NCBI GenBank assembly: GCA_017165825.1
Contig: CM029368.1
Span: 32,134,100 to 32,198,099, forward strand
Length of the DNA stretch: 64,000 nucleotides
Reading direction: 5' to 3'
Origin: Hepsetus odoe
Taxonomy: Eukaryota; Chordata; Actinopteri; Characiformes; Hepsetidae
Both the position numbers and the translations under genes were made by a program. The notes beneath the pieces are model-generated. The model saw only the letters and a list, made by a program, of their open reading frames with translations, ran no database searches and was not told the DNA's origin. This document shows positions 24,080-35,640 of this stretch, piece after piece (the first letter of the stretch is position 1; the number at the start of each line of letters is the position of its first letter).

Positions 24080-26480
24080 TATATTCAAGAATTTTTTTTT
24101 ACTGATATTTCACCTGTATGTTTTACGCAGATAAGGTTGGGTTCCACAAAACACTCAAAAGAGTAATGAGACGAAGTGAAGTAAGTGCAAATAGATCTAT
24201 ATTTAAATAAATATATTTATTATTTAATAGAGACTGTGACAAATACATAGAAAACAGTTGTTGCTTATACACAGGAGATCAATAAGCACATGGTTTCATA
24301 TTTTGAAATGTATCAGTCAGGACTCTTGCCCTTGTGGTGTCTAAGTAGATACAGCCTAGAGGGCTCTTCTATATAAAACTACACCCCCTTAGAAAAGGTG
24401 CAAATGGTTCTAATTTTGCAAATGAAAAGAATTCTGTTTTGTGATTTATGATGTGAAGGTTCTTCAAAGTTTAGACTTTTTGTTTGCATTTACGCATCTG
24501 ATTTCCAAATTAACATTTGCAAAGAACCATTTATTGTGTTACACCAATACATACCAAAAAGTGGTCGTAGATTTTCTAAAACATGATTACATACCAGGAA
24601 TGAAACAACATGACAAGTGAAACATTTTCAAATGTATGTGTGGACTGCTGCTGGGCTGGAATTCCCAGGAGGTCGGTGGGTGATGGCAAAGTAAGCTCTG
24701 TGCGCCAAAAATTGCTGTTGCCAGTATAATAATTACTGGAGCTTCACCAGGAGATAACAAGACATGGGACAAGCAAAACTATTTTCAGCTGCATGTAGCT
24801 TGCAGGACAGCAAAAAACAGACTCAAAGTATTGTGCAGAGACTATGCATGACTTCTCTTGTCATTCACTTGACACTTAATACATGCTTTGGTTTGTTACA
24901 TGTTTGATGTGTACAGCCACTATTAAAGGCTTGCCTGATTACACAAAAGAGCTTTGGCTTGTGCAGTGGTGCAGAATCTACTGTTGCAGTTCTTGCCGCT
25001 GAGAGCGTTGCCCATAAATCTCAGCAAACGTCACAGTTGACTATCTAAAATTTAAAACTAGCAAGACTAATGCTGATACACAGTCAGACACCCCAGTATC
25101 TTTTTTTTTTTTTTGAGAGTGTGTCACAAAATACATTCTCACATCTAATTTATGTACACCGCTAATGTGGTGTTATTGCCCTTATACTTGTTGGCATCAG
25201 TGATGCATCAATGACGTGCAGAACGCACAGGGTGGCTGAACTTTCTTCCTACTACCTTTTTCTCATGCTGTATGCAAAGTGCACTAAATGCTGCAGTAAA
25301 ATGCTGTCACTCAATAACTGCACCTTAGTGTGTAATGTTTCTGATGCACCCAAAAAAATGTGTAAGGAGGCTCTTTTCATAACCCTTTTAACTTATCATT
25401 TACAAGGAGTTGCCAAAAATGTGGATGGCTCTGTATACTTATTTGTTATCCATGCAGTAAATCCATCTTATGCCTTTTCACAGACCATACTGAGATAAAA
25501 TTGACAGCACAACTCCAGGTTTCTGCAGAGCCCAAAAAATATAAAGCTGGCAGCTAGACACAATTAAAGCTAATTGTGTTTCTTTTTAAAAACCTAGTTT
25601 CTCTGCAGATTTGGAAATCATACATTTTTCAATGCCAATATATTCTATTTGCAGCACTGAAGAAAAAATTTATAGTTGAACTAAGGGACCTCAAAAACAA
25701 ATGGAATTGGCTTATCAACTATTATTTAATAAAAAGTAATAACATATATAATTTATAAAAGTTATAATAACAGCTGAATTTGCATTCAAGTCATGATCCA
25801 CTTAGAAGCCTTTATGTGTAGATTTTCTGAATCTGAATCACATTTTTTTGTTACATCCAAAATAAAGATTATGTCACCTGATCTGCTCTTTTAAGACACA
25901 TCCTGGAATTTCTTCATATACTGCTTCTTTCTAGCTTCATTAGGCACATCTGATAAATTATTTCCAGAATCCCTTTACAGGGTTTTCTACAATCGCTTCT
26001 CTGTTAAATGTGGCTGAGTGGCCATTTGCAGGGGTAACACCCTGACAGAAATCTGTCGCCTCAGTAGTGTTGTGATAAGACAGTTAACATGGCAATTAAA
26101 AGTGTGCTGACCCTCTCTGTGCTAATATAAATGCACTTGAAACAGCTTGGTGTAGAAGAATAATCCACAGAAAGTGGCACTAAGACAACTGATAGCCCAT
26201 AGAGGTAGACTTGGGACATGTAATTACATGTTTTAAACAACAGGGTACAGGCAATGCTAAAACACATACCAGTCTTTTGCTCAGCTTATGGCTTAATTAT
26301 TAGATGGCCTTAGAAATATAACCCATGCAATATTTGCTTTAAGTACATTGTCACATTAAAGGAATATTCCAACAATTTTCAACCTAATATCTTGTACTAC
26401 ATCTTTGTCTTTGTGTAGATTACAACAGACAATCATTTAGTAGTGTTTAACTGTAGTGAGAATAATTTTAACACTCACAA
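24080..26480. other. non-coding stretch, nothing recognised
   Basis: AT-rich sequence. Frames of 60-95 codons show no family resemblance. A T-run lies at about 25101-25114. Confidence 0.5.
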
Positions 26481-26486
26481 AAAGAA

Positions 26487-26760
26487 GGTTCTGGGATCCA
26501 TTTCTAGCTGGGATGGACTCAGTCCTTTAGGTTTTTTGCGTTTTCTCCCTGTTTCTGTGTGGGCTTTCTCCCGCAGCCCAAAGACATACTTCAGGTTAAT
26601 TGGAGATAATAAATTAGCCATAGATGTCTCATAGAGGTGTAAGTGCAAGCTGCCTAAGGTGTTTCTCCACCTTTCGCCCTATGAGTGGTAAGCCCTATGA
26701 GGGCTAGGCTTCAGCAATCCCCGGGGGTTAAAATAAACTGCTGTAAAAATGGATTCACAT
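26487..26760 (+). repeat. degraded interspersed repeat of a common fish type
   Basis: It contains ctccctgtttctgtgtgggc, gcagcccaaagacatacttc and aggttaattggagataataa. This order is familiar from abundant fish interspersed repeats. I cannot name the family or find its ends. Confidence 0.55.
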
Positions 26761-27120
26761 TGGATTTCAAGATTTAATGTGTGTGTGACACTGACATTAA
26801 TTTAATAAAAAAACTGAAATGGATTTTCAGATTTCTTATGTAGTTTTGTGTAGGATACCAGGTAATACATGGCTTCATGGACCAGACACTGACCATTTTT
26901 TGAGATTTAGTTGTTTTCTTGTTTTTTTTTTTTAATTACAAATGTTATGTTTAGTTTATTAAATAGATCATCTATATGACTGACTATCCTATTTAAAATC
27001 ATTGTAAATTGCTAATAACAAATAAGTGCTGCTCATGTCTAAATATGGTTTTTAGTGTTAAATTTACAGATAACTATCCCAGATAACTAACCTGTCTATA
27101 TGCATAATTAACACTAGGTT

Positions 27121-27262
27121 AGTCATGTGCCTTGTCTTGTGTCTTATGTCGTGTCTGATGTTGTCTTATGTGTAGCACCAGGGTCCTGGTGGAACATTAT
27201 TTCGTTTCACTATGTGCTGTGTATATGGCTGAAATGACAATAAAAACATACTTGACTTGACT
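27121..27262 (+). repeat. LINE-like 3' tail fragment
   Basis: It ends ggctgaaatgacaataaaaa followed by catacttgacttgactactt. A terminal polyA-signal-like segment followed by short tandem ttgact units is typical of 3' ends of CR1/L2-type LINEs. No coding part remains. Confidence 0.5.
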
Positions 27263-27613
27263 ACTTGAACAATTAAGCCATTTGCTTCTAACTAACATGC
27301 TTTTACTTTTGGTCCAATTTGTTTCAGTTCAAAGAACTTCATGTTCCTCATGCCTCACAAAACAAGGCCTCCATATTTCTTCTTAAATCTCAGTAAAAAA
27401 TAATAATAAAGAGGAGACAGAAGGACAGTAAAAAACAAAACAAAACATGTATTAGATAGTGTCTGCACCTGTCTGAATGAGTTTATGGGTAGTCAGCATG
27501 GAAACCTGAAAAGTGCATAATGACTGGAACGATACCAGTGTAGCCTGTGGGCTGTGTTGTCACCTGTCTGTGTCGGCATATAAGCAAGTTGGTGAGTCAA
27601 CAAAGCAAGAGCA

Positions 27614-27615
27614 TG

Positions 27616-27685
<70 letters not shown>
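27614..27685. repeat. (GA)n microsatellite
   Basis: About 35 GA units with one gaagag interruption near 27632. Confidence 0.97.
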
Positions 27686-27690
<5 letters not shown>

Positions 27691-28157
27691 ATTCTAAGAG
27701 AAAGGGTGGGTCAGGGATAAAACTGGAAGGTAGACAAGACACAAACGTAACAGTGACATCACAGCACAAGCCCTGTCTGCAGGCCTCTGAGAACGTCAAG
27801 TCAAAATACCGTTTGGTCTGTGGGTGCAAACAAATTATACCATTTAGGAGCTTTAAAGAGGAAGACTGGAGAACTTAAAGTAGAGAAGGGTGATTCCATT
27901 GATTGTTTTTTTAACCTGATGTTGAGTAATTAGACACACTCTGACTGGTGTTGTGAATAACTTAAATTTGGGAACACTTCTGGTGTTCCCCTTCAAATTA
28001 TTATTATTATGTTTTGTCTGTTTATTTATTTCTTTTGTACTGTTTATTTATTTATCTATCCATTCCTTCATTCATTCATTCATTATTACAAGACATGTCT
28101 CTAAAATGACACCATTATGTACTATGGACAAAGCTCTGATAGGACACCTGCTGCTCA

Positions 28158-28198
28158 TGTGAATGTTATTTTGACACATATCACCTACCTGAACATAA
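28158..28198 (+). repeat. short fragment of Tc1 family X
   Basis: The segment catgtgaatgttattttgac through acctacctgaacat resembles the middle of the Tc1-type family seen at 48085-48900 and 61520-61990. It is only about 40 bases, so this is tentative. Confidence 0.35.
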
Positions 28199-28425
28199 GA
28201 CGTAAAGGTGTTGACTCAGCTTCAGTGACTGTGAATGGACTAAACATGCTTTAAGCTATGATTTCCTGTTAAGTCTGACCAATTTTGATTGTACTTTAAG
28301 AGTAGATATGCAATTAATACAGAAATGTAAATAAAATCGTTGGCGGGACTAAAATCGACCTGTTCTACTTTTAAGATGAATTCTGTGCAAACATATAAGC
28401 TCAGTGCCTACAGAACACTTTTGGT

Positions 28426-28480
28426 ACCAGTCATTTTAATGTAAATTAAATCAACCAGTCATTTTAATGTAATGTAAATT
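28426..28480. repeat. local tandem duplication, about 25 bp
   Basis: The segment accagtcattttaatgtaa occurs twice, 28 bases apart. The second copy has an extra tgtaa unit. Confidence 0.85.
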
Positions 28481-28499
28481 ACTTCAGGATTTGGTTGAT

Positions 28500-31030
28500 C
28501 TACCCCCTTAGACCACCCTTACGAATACCAAATGTGTTTGTGTGGGAAAGTGTGTTCTTAGGTCAGCTTCTTCTGTTCTCTTTCAGAAGTCATTTACCCA
28601 AAAAGAACACACTAATTACTGATTACATGAATAGGTTTTTATGAGCAAATGGTAGGGTTTATCAAAATCACAATAGATTATCACAAAAGTAACCCAGAAA
28701 GGACAATGAAGCCATTTGACTTGGATCTTTGCCTCATCTGGGTTGAACAATGTGACTGGTAGCGTGTCCCCAAAGGTGGGATGTGATTAACACTGATGCT
28801 CTGTCCTCAGACATGGATTAGCATTATGGCTAAACAGGCTCCAGACTGTTATAGCACCCATCGAAACTCTTTATACCTACACCCTGAGGTGCAATATACA
28901 ATTACTTGTCCCAGAGCTATTCAGCAGACATACTATTGAGAGGCTAGACCGTTGACTCTTCAGCAAGCTGAGGGGATTTGGGTAACCACCAATTATTCTT
29001 ACTACAAGTTCTCACATTCAGCATTTTATTTTATTTGTTTTTTTATTTTTTCAGTCTGTTAGAGATTGAGGGTTTAAAGTACCATAATTGTAATTTCCTG
29101 TTGCCTCGATTAATGAACTTTAAGAATGGCTTAATGTAAGTATGGAGTCTACAACGTTGTAAGACCCATGTACAGAAAATTGGACCAAACCAGACTAATT
29201 TTGTTTTTCTGTACCTTAAAATCTTGGATGGTTAATAAACTTAAAACAGCTTGATATTTGTCAGATATTTTTGGATTATTTGGGATGGCATTATTGCTGT
29301 CGTGCTAGCACAAGGATTTTTTTTTTTCTATTCGGACACCATCATCATGGATGACTGAAAAATGGTGTTGTCCCAACCTGGGACTCCCTGTCATTTCCAG
29401 ATTATCTTTGTTTATGGATTAAGTCTGAACTGCATGAGACACAACAAAATGACTGTCTCTCAGGCAAGACTGCCAAGCTTGATCTCTCCTTGTGAATAAG
29501 TAGGATTAGGTCCCTGGCCATGGGAACATCCACGCCTAGATAAGGCCTTTGTTTTGGAGATCTATAAGAAGTACCTGTACTGATGATGGATGCACTTTTA
29601 AATAAATAAGAATGTCTAGCTAGTTTGTACCAAATCCTTTTTCTTCTAGATTTTGAGGAATACCCAACCTCTATTCTACTTTTAATATTTATTCATATTT
29701 ATTTTATTTAAAATATATTCTCTTTACCTAAGAACATGTATTCACTTATAATGGGGCCAACCAGCAATTGCTAAAGACTGATTGAAATACATGAATATAT
29801 AAAGCAAGTTCAACACAACAAGTACAACCTCTGAGACACACAGAGAGAATGTCTTACTAAGGCTGATCTTATTGTAATAGTGTGACATTCCAACATCCAG
29901 TTACTTCTGCTTTTCCTAAGGTTATTTAGTATTTATTCATGATCAAGGAACTGAAATGCACCCACGCTATGCTGATAACATACAGTATTACCACAGATTC
30001 TTTCCTTTGGAAAACTAGTACTGTTGCTTCACAACAACTCATTCTACAAAAACATGTTTTGCTTAAACTTTTCATCAACTACCAACTTTTTTGCCCACAT
30101 TTTTATGGGTGAGATACTTGCCAGTGGATCTTCTGTTATTTTGGGAGCACAGGAAAACACTACTTTAAAAAAAATTTGTAGTAATCACATCATCACATAT
30201 GCAGAAAAATAAGTTGAATTTAAAACCAGATTCTGGAGTACTGATTTAAGAAGAATTTCTGATTTAGCAAAATCAATAACTGTGGTCAACAAATTCTGAA
30301 ATTATCTGAATGTTGGACACATTGTGGAGAAATATGCAGACCGTAATGCTTCGTGGTCTTTTGAGTTTTTACATGTGATATTGATAACAGCAAAATAATC
30401 TTAAACTTCCTTTTTTGCATGCATGAACCTCTCCACTCTGAATGTTTTTTCTGAATATATTTTAGATTGTGATTTGGCTGTGTATTGTAATAGTACATTC
30501 ACAAGCAGATCCATTTTTATGTATTTATGAAAGAAAAATGCCTTCAGAACAATATAGAACAGGAAAAAAAACATGCTTGTTGTTTCATTAAATAAATATT
30601 TTATTGTCAGTGAAAATAAATACATTTTCTTAAGATAGAATCGACAACATTTAAAAAAGCATTTCTGGGAGCCAAGATACAGAAAGAAATGAAGCCAAAC
30701 AACTGAGGGAGCACATACAATCCCACTCATATAGCACGATGCCTGGAGTAAGCCTGCAGTACATTCTAAATTGATCCATGGGGAGGGCAAGGAACTTGAA
30801 CATTTATAGTACATAAAGTAGCAAAAATCCTACAAGTGGCTTTGACAGAACATTTGGGTATATGCAATGCAGACCTGCAAGAGTTCCCTTTTTAAAAAGG
30901 AATGGTCCCTTTTTAATGCAGATATTGCTTGCTTACTCTCCAAACAATAAACAGTACATCTTGAAAACACTCTTATAAATAAGTCTACTAAATGCGTTTT
31001 TGCAGCTTTAAAGAATCAGTTTTCCCTATC
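28500..31030. other. non-coding stretch downstream of cited4
   Basis: No coding signal and no repeat family recognised. The sequence is AT-rich throughout. Confidence 0.5.
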
Positions 31031-31040
31031 AACATTTTTG

Positions 31041-31072
31041 GTAAATGAGAGAACCAGTAAATGAGAGAACCA
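31041..31072. repeat. perfect 16-bp tandem duplication
   Basis: gtaaatgagagaacca occurs twice back to back, with two more bases matching after the second copy. Confidence 0.95.
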
Positions 31073-31238
31073 GTCCAGGTTCTATTCCAATAAAAGGTTT
31101 TTCCTTGAACCAAACATCCAAGCCAACTATTTAGAATTATTTATTTATAAGAGTGCAGAATGCTACAGTATAGGAAATTCAGGAATGGCAAGGTAACTAT
31201 CACTGATATATGACAGTATTTTCTTATCAGTTCCTCAA

Positions 31239-33217
31239 TTTATTGAAATAAACTGTTTTTTGTTTTTTTTTACCAAGTGTTGAATAATGTACAAAACTGT
31301 TTGAAAACAGGATATGAAAGCACTAGCTTTTTGTCATTGTGTATCATTTGATTCTGATTGGTTCCCATTGTTGCTATAACAGGCCTGGCTGTGGCTAGGG
31401 CTATTCCCCCGAGCTGGGTGGGTTAAGAAGGGAGTGGAGCACAGTTCTGGTGGAACAGATTAACCTAGTACAACAGCAAGCTTGGCAATTCCCATACCAA
31501 GCACACCCACCCCCACCCGAGGAAAGCAAACCCCCCATTTCCAGCACATTGCAGGAGCCTATCCCAAACTTGTAGTTAATTTCAGAGCCATAATACACAA
31601 ATGAACATATGCACTTTGTAATTATGAGGCCATTGGGGAGACTGGGTATGCTGACCTCAATTAAGAGGAAGCACGTGTGTAATTTAAATTAAAATCTCTG
31701 GTGAACTTGCAACGTAAGCACATACACACACAATAAATGTTGTGAAACCCTACACTGAGAGTGGCGAAGCATATGGTGATTGTATCAAATAATAACTTAA
31801 CCAATGACATTCAGGTCAATCTGGATGGAGGTGGCAACAGAAAATTATTGCCATAGCATATTGCGCTGTCCTCACCTACTTAGCGGCCTGCTACGAAAAT
31901 ATCACTTAGCGAAAAAAATGTGGCTTAAGGGACATTGATTACACAGTGGCACTGTATTGTTAAACTCAAGTTCAAGTTATTCACAGTATAGTGACATTCT
32001 AAATACATCTACTGACCATGACCACAAACAAACAATTTGGATAGATTCTGACACCAAAAGGAACTGACATGTCATTTCAGGTATTAGGTGCTCCATCCCC
32101 CCCCCTCCCCAAATGAGACAAGTGTAGGAAACCTTTAATATTTGTCCACTTAAGCAGAAGTACCAGTATCAGTATTCTGTGAAGAAAAACTAAAGAATTG
32201 CTGCTTGATTAAGGCAGTCCTGGAGTTGTGGCTAACCAGCAGGGAGCAGAGAGCTCAGCAAATAGCGAAATAAGACATTCCAGTGCGTTCCAAGCTGTTT
32301 CTCTTTATCCCTTTAAGCATAAAGAGACAGCCTATAGTGGATGCTTGACACGTATGTGCCAGCCAGTTGATTTGGTTTCATTCAGTCAAAGTAGTGGAAA
32401 GGTTATGAGCATTGAAGGTATGCCAACTGCAATAAACGTGTTGATCATGCTAACAGCAAACATCTTGCCAAAAATGAATTTTAGAGAAAAAATGATGAAA
32501 TGAAGAGCGCAGCACTGAGCAGAATGGCATTTTATACCCAGCCCAATTCACTGGACCAGTTCTTTAGCCTTTAACCTTTCAAATGGTTGACTGAGAGCAA
32601 GGAAGGAATAATTAAAGACAGTTTTGAAGTACCAGCCTTCAACAAACATAAAATACTTATTCTGCTCTCCTTATCACAAGCCACTGAAAGCTTGCTTGAG
32701 GACATGCAGAATTCAGATTATTGTCAACTGAGCTCAACATATGTCCACTTTTTTGGTGGTTGTCATAAATAAGTATATGTCTAAATACCATTGAATCTGG
32801 GTGGCCCCAGTTAAACAAGGCAGACTATGCGTTGCTCTATGCAGGGCTCTTTTCCCATGAATTGAGATTACATTCAACCCCGGTTCAACACTACATCATC
32901 AACCCAGGGGACAGATAGAAAAAGACATGGCCTGCTACCACACAAAAGCCAATAAAAGGTCATTTACAGAACTCAGCTCCTAAAAGAGCAGTTACTGTTG
33001 AAAGGGAGAAAGGTCCCCCTCCTTCCTTCTCAGTTCATTTGACAAACGGGTCAGGTCAAAGTGTACTATAGTATATATAGCATAACTTCACAGATGAACA
33101 AAGTCACTTGGGACCAGAAAGATTGGCTTCTCTTATGAAGCCCTCAGCTTCGTATGAGCAAACCAACTCCTTTGCTGACTGGGCAGATATGAAGCGAATG
33201 CACTTCTAATTGGCCAC
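31239..33217 (-). other. probable cited4 3' UTR region
   Basis: Immediately 3' of the cited4 stop on the reverse strand, with no repeat family and no frame worth calling. The first canonical reverse-strand AATAAA that I find is at 31244-31239, and an ATTAAA variant is at 32139-32134. The transcript end is therefore uncertain, and the range given is the longest reasonable reading. Confidence 0.4.
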
Positions 33218-33946
33218 TCAGCAGCTGACTGTGCTCGGCTGCTGCTTGCACACAAAGTCTGAGAAGAAGTCAAACTCGTTCTGTCCAAGGAAAAGCTCAG
33301 GGAGCTCCTGGATCCTATCCAAACCCAGTTCCAGGACAAGAGATGTCAGAACCTCCTCATCAATCAAGTCTGTGTCCATAACGTTGAGACCCAGTGCTGG
33401 TCCACCCATGCCCATCTGCATTCCCGCTAACTGGCCAGGGCCCATCCTGTACTGAGCCCCATTCGCCATGTGGTGTCCATTGCCAGGCCCAAGTGGAAGC
33501 CCATGGTATTGGGTGTTAAGTTTCTGCAGATGCATGCTGGCCATCAGTTGCTGGGATGTGCTCAGGCCACCCCCACCCATATACTGCTGTGGGTGCTGTT
33601 GTGGGTTTTGGTGATGCATGTGGTGCTGTGCTTGAAGGTGTGCCCCCTGCTGCTGGTTGGCACCTCCATACATCATACTGCCCGTCTGCATCTGGTGATG
33701 ATGTCCACCGCCCATCTGACCGCCAACCTGGCCGTTCATCACGGGTCCCATCCCGGGTCGCTGCCTCATGGCAAGTTCCATGGACCCCTGTGGACCCCTG
33801 CCATAATGCATCAGCTGCCCATTGGGTAGGCTACGCAGGCCTGGCTGGCCCGTGTGCTGAGGGTGGCCGTTCATTCCCATGCGGAACCCATGCAGACCTC
33901 CGCCAGTAGAGCCGTGAGTCATGGGCATCATCATGTGATCAGCCAT
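33218..33946 (-). CDS. cited4: Cbp/p300-interacting transactivator, CITED4 type
   Basis: A 242-residue nuclear transcriptional co-activator encoded in one exon. CITED proteins do not bind DNA themselves. Their acidic C-terminal CR2 binds the CH1 (TAZ1) domain of CBP/p300, competing with HIF1A and bridging p300 to partners such as TFAP2. CR2 is clear at residues 190-230, with DLIDEEVLTSLVLELGLDRI then ELPELFLGQNEFDFFSDF, followed by a C-terminal Cys (STVSC). The start MADHMMMPM matches the family. ASMHLQKLNTQY at about 136-147 resembles the LQKLN motif of CITED2. The middle is rich in Gly, Met, His and Gln and probably disordered. CR2 residues LTSLxLELGL and LFLGQ favour CITED4 over CITED2 (LMSLVIEMGL, LWLGQ). 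The start at 33946 has a strong context (A at -3, G at +4), 26 bases after a splice acceptor. I cannot decide between teleost a and b paralogues. Confidence 0.88.
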   Translation of the reverse strand: MADHMMMPMTHGSTGGGLHGFRMGMNGHPQHTGQPGLRSLPNGQLMHYGRGPQGSMELAMRQRPGMGPVMNGQVGGQMGGGHHHQMQTGSMMYGGANQQQGAHLQAQHHMHHQNPQQHPQQYMGGGGLSTSQQLMASMHLQKLNTQYHGLPLGPGNGHHMANGAQYRMGPGQLAGMQMGMGGPALGLNVMDTDLIDEEVLTSLVLELGLDRIQELPELFLGQNEFDFFSDFVCKQQPSTVSC

Positions 33947-33972
33947 AGTTTGGTTGGCTTGGGAGTAATTGT

Positions 33973-35113
33973 CTGGAAAAAATGGCATGAACGTCAGCAA
34001 CAGAAAGTGAGGGAAAAACATGCAATGCAATAATTCCTGACACGCCACCGGGGCCAGTTTTACTTAAATGCAAATGAGCTCAGCTGTAGTCTGCCCTGAC
34101 TCTGAATTTTTCTCTTAGAAGTTTGCCATTTTGAACCTCACCACTTTCATTCCTCTCCTTTGCACTATGCAAACATGTCCAGTTTAAAAAGCATAGCTTG
34201 ACTTGTGAACGAAACTCATTTGGCCTAAGTGGTTCCTGTAAAAACACTTGCTTTTGCTCAAACCCTTAAACCCTTTGTAAATGTACCACTGACAGAGACA
34301 AAGCCTAGGTGTGAGAGCATGAACCCTCTGCAGAGAAAACAATGCCGTCAGGAGCCTCTGGGAGCATCCAAACAAATATCAGCCTGATCCCCAGACAAAG
34401 TGCTCAGCAAACAAAGCCCCTCATACAGACACTGACCATGCGATAAGCATTGGTGGTCAAAATGGCCAACGGGTTGATCATGGGAGGGCTTGACCACAGA
34501 AATTAAATCATCCTTTTCATTGTGTCCAACCTTGTGATGTGATGTAGTTTGTAGACCACTTTGACTGGACTGACACCATGACTTCACCATTACATTAGAA
34601 TGTCTCCAGCGTTTATGCAATTAAACAAGATCCACTGAACTGATCATCTATTGTTAATCACCAATTGCAGATCAATACTCAAATAAGAAGAATACACATT
34701 AAATGCATGCTGGTCGTGGATTATAGGCTTTGAGGCAGTGCCTTGATCAAAAAATTGACTTTCCACCTTCCTTCCCTTCTTCACAAAGATGAAGTGAGGT
34801 ATCAACCCAGGTCTAAAGACTTCCCTTTGCCTGGTGGATTAAGGGAATATTCCCGTCTGGGAAAAGTTTAAGTGACGATCCTAATTGGCAAACAGAACAG
34901 TTTTACAGTTAAAGTGAAAACGTGCCTGTCTGAAAATAGTTAAGTGAGAGATATTAAATACAACAGTGGATGACGAGCAGCTCTATTTTAAATGACCAGA
35001 TCAGGAACCTTAGGAGCGATCACTAATGACACACTGAAGACATTTTGCGTGCAATTAACACGCTCTTTAACCCTGTCAAATTGAGCTGATCCGTGTAATC
35101 CAAACACACATAC
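33973..35113 (-). other. cited4 5' UTR intron
   Basis: On the reverse strand the donor is AAG|GTATGT at 35113. The acceptor is a pyrimidine tract (ccattttttccag) ending at 33973, 26 bases before the ATG. The 1141-base intron is inferred from these signals only. It contains no recognised repeat and could carry regulatory sequence. Confidence 0.65.
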
Positions 35114-35230
35114 CTTTTTTATTTTTCAGAGGATCACTCTCTCCTTTCTAGTCTGTAATCTCCAACGAAGTTTCTTCCAGGGACGGATCTGCTGCGGCTG
35201 TGCGCTTCGCTCCAGTCCCTCATGCGGGAG
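35114..35230 (-). other. cited4 exon 1 (5' UTR), inferred
   Basis: It runs from the predicted transcription start, about 25-30 bases downstream of the TATA box, to the donor at 35114/35113. No ATG opens a long frame through to the CDS exon, so this is leader only. The exact start is inferred from TATA spacing. Confidence 0.55.
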
Positions 35231-35640
35231 GTTGCTTTCTGGGTCAACCCGGGGATTATATACATCTCTCGAGCGGCGAAGATCGAAGGAGAGAGGCGTG
35301 CTCTTATTCTTTCCTCACCCATATTCCGACAAACCCCGCCCCCCAGTACCGGGATTGGCTCCTCGTTTGATACTTTCAGACTCGCAGACGCCCGACTAAA
35401 GCGCTAGCCAATCAGTGCTCAGGTCGTTGCGCGCTGCAGCCAATCGAAGTGTAGGAAGCGTTCCCCCAGAACACGGGCGCAAAACAAAAATAACAGCGCG
35501 CTCCCGAGGAGGAGGGGGGAGGGGCGGAGCCACACCCCTCCTCCTCCTCTCCTTGCCCGTGATTGGCTGATTCCTCTAATCGCCGTGCAAAGGAAAAGTG
35601 CACACGGGGGCTCAGCTCAGGCGGCGAGGTATTTGCGTGT
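35130..35640 (-). promoter_or_regulatory. GC-rich CpG-island-like promoter region of cited4
   Basis: This is the only clearly CpG-rich stretch in the window. It contains CCAAT boxes in both orientations (attgg at 35354-35358 and 35564-35568; ccaat at about 35409 and 35440) and a GC box (ggggcggagc at 35521-35530). The several inverted CCAAT sites upstream of the TATA box suggest NF-Y-driven expression. Their presence on both strands would allow divergent transcription to the right. Confidence 0.75.
35255..35262 (-). promoter_or_regulatory. TATA box of cited4
   Basis: On the reverse strand the sequence reads TATATAAT, preceded by a GC-rich segment (ccgctcgagagatg). The position fits the inferred exon 1. 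Confidence 0.65.

Noticed and set aside
33218..33946. Call as cited2
   Set aside because: CR2 differs from the nearly invariant CITED2 version (LTSLVLELGL and LFLGQ instead of LMSLVIEMGL and LWLGQ), and the linkage with slfnl1 fits CITED4.
33947..34048. Upstream in-frame ATG extending the CITED protein by 34 residues
   Set aside because: A good splice acceptor (ccattttttccag) ends at 33973 between that ATG and MADH, and the extension is intron sequence. MADH is the family start.
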